Positions 5,932 through 7,013 of a DNA stretch of 7,013 nt are shown piece by piece. The notes below the pieces were generated by a model, which ran no database searches, had not been told where the DNA came from, and was given only the letters and a program-made list of their open reading frames with translations. Source of the DNA: Oscillospiraceae bacterium. Lineage in GTDB: Bacteria > Bacillota > Clostridia > Oscillospirales > Oscillospiraceae. The number at the start of each line of letters is the position of its first letter. Positions within the stretch are counted from its first letter, which is position 1. A program made the position numbers and the translations under genes. The stretch lies in NCBI GenBank assembly GCA_009776905.1, contig WRMX01000058.1:1958-8970 (forward strand), written 5' to 3'.

Positions 5932-7013
5932 ATGGGATCTATGTATGAGCATGTGTTCAAGCCAATACGCATCAGGGGGATCGATTTCAAAAACCGCATT
6001 GTCCTAGCGCCGCCGTCGCCAAACCGCGGCAGCCCCGACGGGACATTCACGCACGAGCTGGTAGACTTTATGCGCATGTTCGCGCGCGGCGGCGTCACGA
6101 CGTTGTATCTCGGTAACGCATCCATCGACATCAACGAGTGCAAAGACGAGGAGTGCCAGCTCGATCTTGGCCACCCGACTTCGCTGCTGTCGCTGTCGTG
6201 GTATGCGGAGATGGCTGCCGCTTTTGGCTGCCACGCTTCGCTGGAGATCAACCATAACGGAAAGGACACGCCTTTTGAAACAACTGGGCATCCGCCGTAT
6301 TCCGCTTCGGCAATCATCACATCGTCCGAGCGGACGCGCGCGAAGATGCTCGGCCGCGATCCGATCCCGGCTATCGAGATGACCAAAGAAAAAATCAAGG
6401 AGACGATCGATAAGTTTGCAAACGCTGCGTTGCTGATGAAGCGCGCGGGGATGGACATAGTACTTGTCCATGGCGGCCACGGCAACCTTATTTCGCAGTT
6501 CACGAGCCCGATGTATAACCTTCGCACCGATGAATATGGCGGCAGCACTGAGAAGCGCGCGCGTTTTGCCATCGAGGTGTGCGATGCCATCCGTGAGAAA
6601 TGCGGCGAGAATTTTGTCATCGAGTTCCGCATCTCTGCGGATGAGATTGCAGAGGAAGGCATGCATTTCGATGAGACGCTGGAGCTCATTGGACTCTTGA
6701 AGCCGCATATAGACATCATCCACGTTTCAGCGGGCATCCACTCGGATTTCAATATGGCATATTATCGAAATTGGTGCCAGAACTACCTGATGCCGCGTGG
6801 GTTTAACGTCCATTATGCGCGCGAAGTCAAGAAAGCATACCCGGATTTACTGGTTACGACAGTCGGCTCCATAGTCAGCATCGACATGGCGGAAGAGATT
6901 TTGGCGAATGGTTGGGCCGATTTCGTCGCGATGTGCCGCCCGTTGATTGCCGATCCGGACATGCCGAGGAAATATGCCGCGAACCGTCCGTTGGACCGCC
7001 GCCCTTGCTTGCG
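5932..7013 (+). CDS. Old Yellow Enzyme-type NADH:flavin oxidoreductase / 2,4-dienoyl-CoA reductase-like, cut by window edge
   Basis: The 360 visible residues form an FMN-binding TIM barrel of the Old Yellow Enzyme family, which reduces C=C bonds conjugated to carbonyls. Seen: KNRIVLAPPSP (20-30), LEINHNG (104-110), HGGHGN (180-185) with the two substrate-binding His residues, SPMYNLRTDEYGGSTEKRARF (a family hallmark, from residue 192), FRISADE with Arg233, and the FMN-phosphate region VGSI (311-314) and CRPLIADPDMPRK (335-347). The window ends in RRPCL plus the first two bases of an Arg codon, matching the 'RPCxxC' start of the [4Fe-4S] motif of the long, two-domain subfamily (2,4-dienoyl-CoA reductase, trimethylamine dehydrogenase, BaiCD-like; about 640-690 residues), so an iron-sulfur cluster and a C-terminal FAD/NAD(H) domain should follow. 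Asn185 stands where E. coli 2,4-dienoyl-CoA reductase has its catalytic Tyr, by my recollection. AAGGGGAG lies 6 bases before the start, 34 bases after the flavoprotein gene. Confidence 0.9.
   Translation, partial: MGSMYEHVFKPIRIRGIDFKNRIVLAPPSPNRGSPDGTFTHELVDFMRMFARGGVTTLYLGNASIDINECKDEECQLDLGHPTSLLSLSWYAEMAAAFGCHASLEINHNGKDTPFETTGHPPYSASAIITSSERTRAKMLGRDPIPAIEMTKEKIKETIDKFANAALLMKRAGMDIVLVHGGHGNLISQFTSPMYNLRTDEYGGSTEKRARFAIEVCDAIREKCGENFVIEFRISADEIAEEGMHFDETLELIGLLKPHIDIIHVSAGIHSDFNMAYYRNWCQNYLMPRGFNVHYAREVKKAYPDLLVTTVGSIVSIDMAEEILANGWADFVAMCRPLIADPDMPRKYAANRPLDRRPCL

Noticed and set aside
4896..6752. Open reading frame of 618 codons on the minus strand across the flavoprotein and Old Yellow Enzyme genes
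   Set aside because: It is antisense to two genes with clear family motifs, spans the gap between them, and its translation shows no recognisable domain but a Ser/Arg/Ile-rich composition typical of a shadow frame in GC-biased DNA.

Overview
The window looks like part of a metabolic locus from an obligate anaerobe with fairly GC-rich coding DNA and AT-rich gaps, most likely a gut or similar anoxic-habitat bacterium. Coriobacteriia (Eggerthellaceae-like) or Clostridia are the best guesses. The guess rests on gene content: a glycyl radical enzyme, which oxygen destroys, beside a cluster of flavin and molybdenum redox enzymes, with strong AGGAGG-type ribosome binding sites throughout. The lineage cannot be fixed from this sequence alone. 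I see no RNA gene, mobile element, CRISPR array or clear terminator.

Layout. Positions 1-743 (minus strand) hold the N-terminal third of a glycyl radical enzyme of the pyruvate formate-lyase superfamily; the gene runs off the left edge. Positions 744-907 are a divergent control region with face-to-face promoter elements and a perfect 7-5-7 inverted repeat. From 908 to the right edge, four plus-strand genes lie head to tail with gaps of 17, 44 and 34 bases, so they are probably one operon: an SDR-family dehydrogenase (908-1912), a lone and divergent molybdenum-cofactor subunit of the xanthine dehydrogenase family (1930-4290), a cytoplasmic FAD-dependent fumarate reductase/KstD-like oxidoreductase (4335-5897), and the start of an Old Yellow Enzyme-type NADH:flavin/2,4-dienoyl-CoA reductase-like protein (5932-7013, cut by the edge just at its first iron-sulfur cysteine).

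How the parts may work together (inference). The SDR would interconvert an alcohol and a ketone, the Old Yellow Enzyme and FAD enzyme would add or remove hydrogen across C=C bonds next to carbonyls, the molybdenum-type protein would act on a further C-H or C-OH position, and the glycyl radical enzyme would make or break a hard C-C, C-O or C-N bond. Together this fits an anaerobic pathway for a cyclic or unsaturated oxygenated compound (plant phenolic, alicyclic acid or steroid-like). The substrate is unknown. The most unusual gene is the molybdenum-type subunit: it has no iron-sulfur or FAD partner subunit beside it, lacks the C-terminal catalytic glutamate expected in the family, and carries a proline/glycine-rich insertion.
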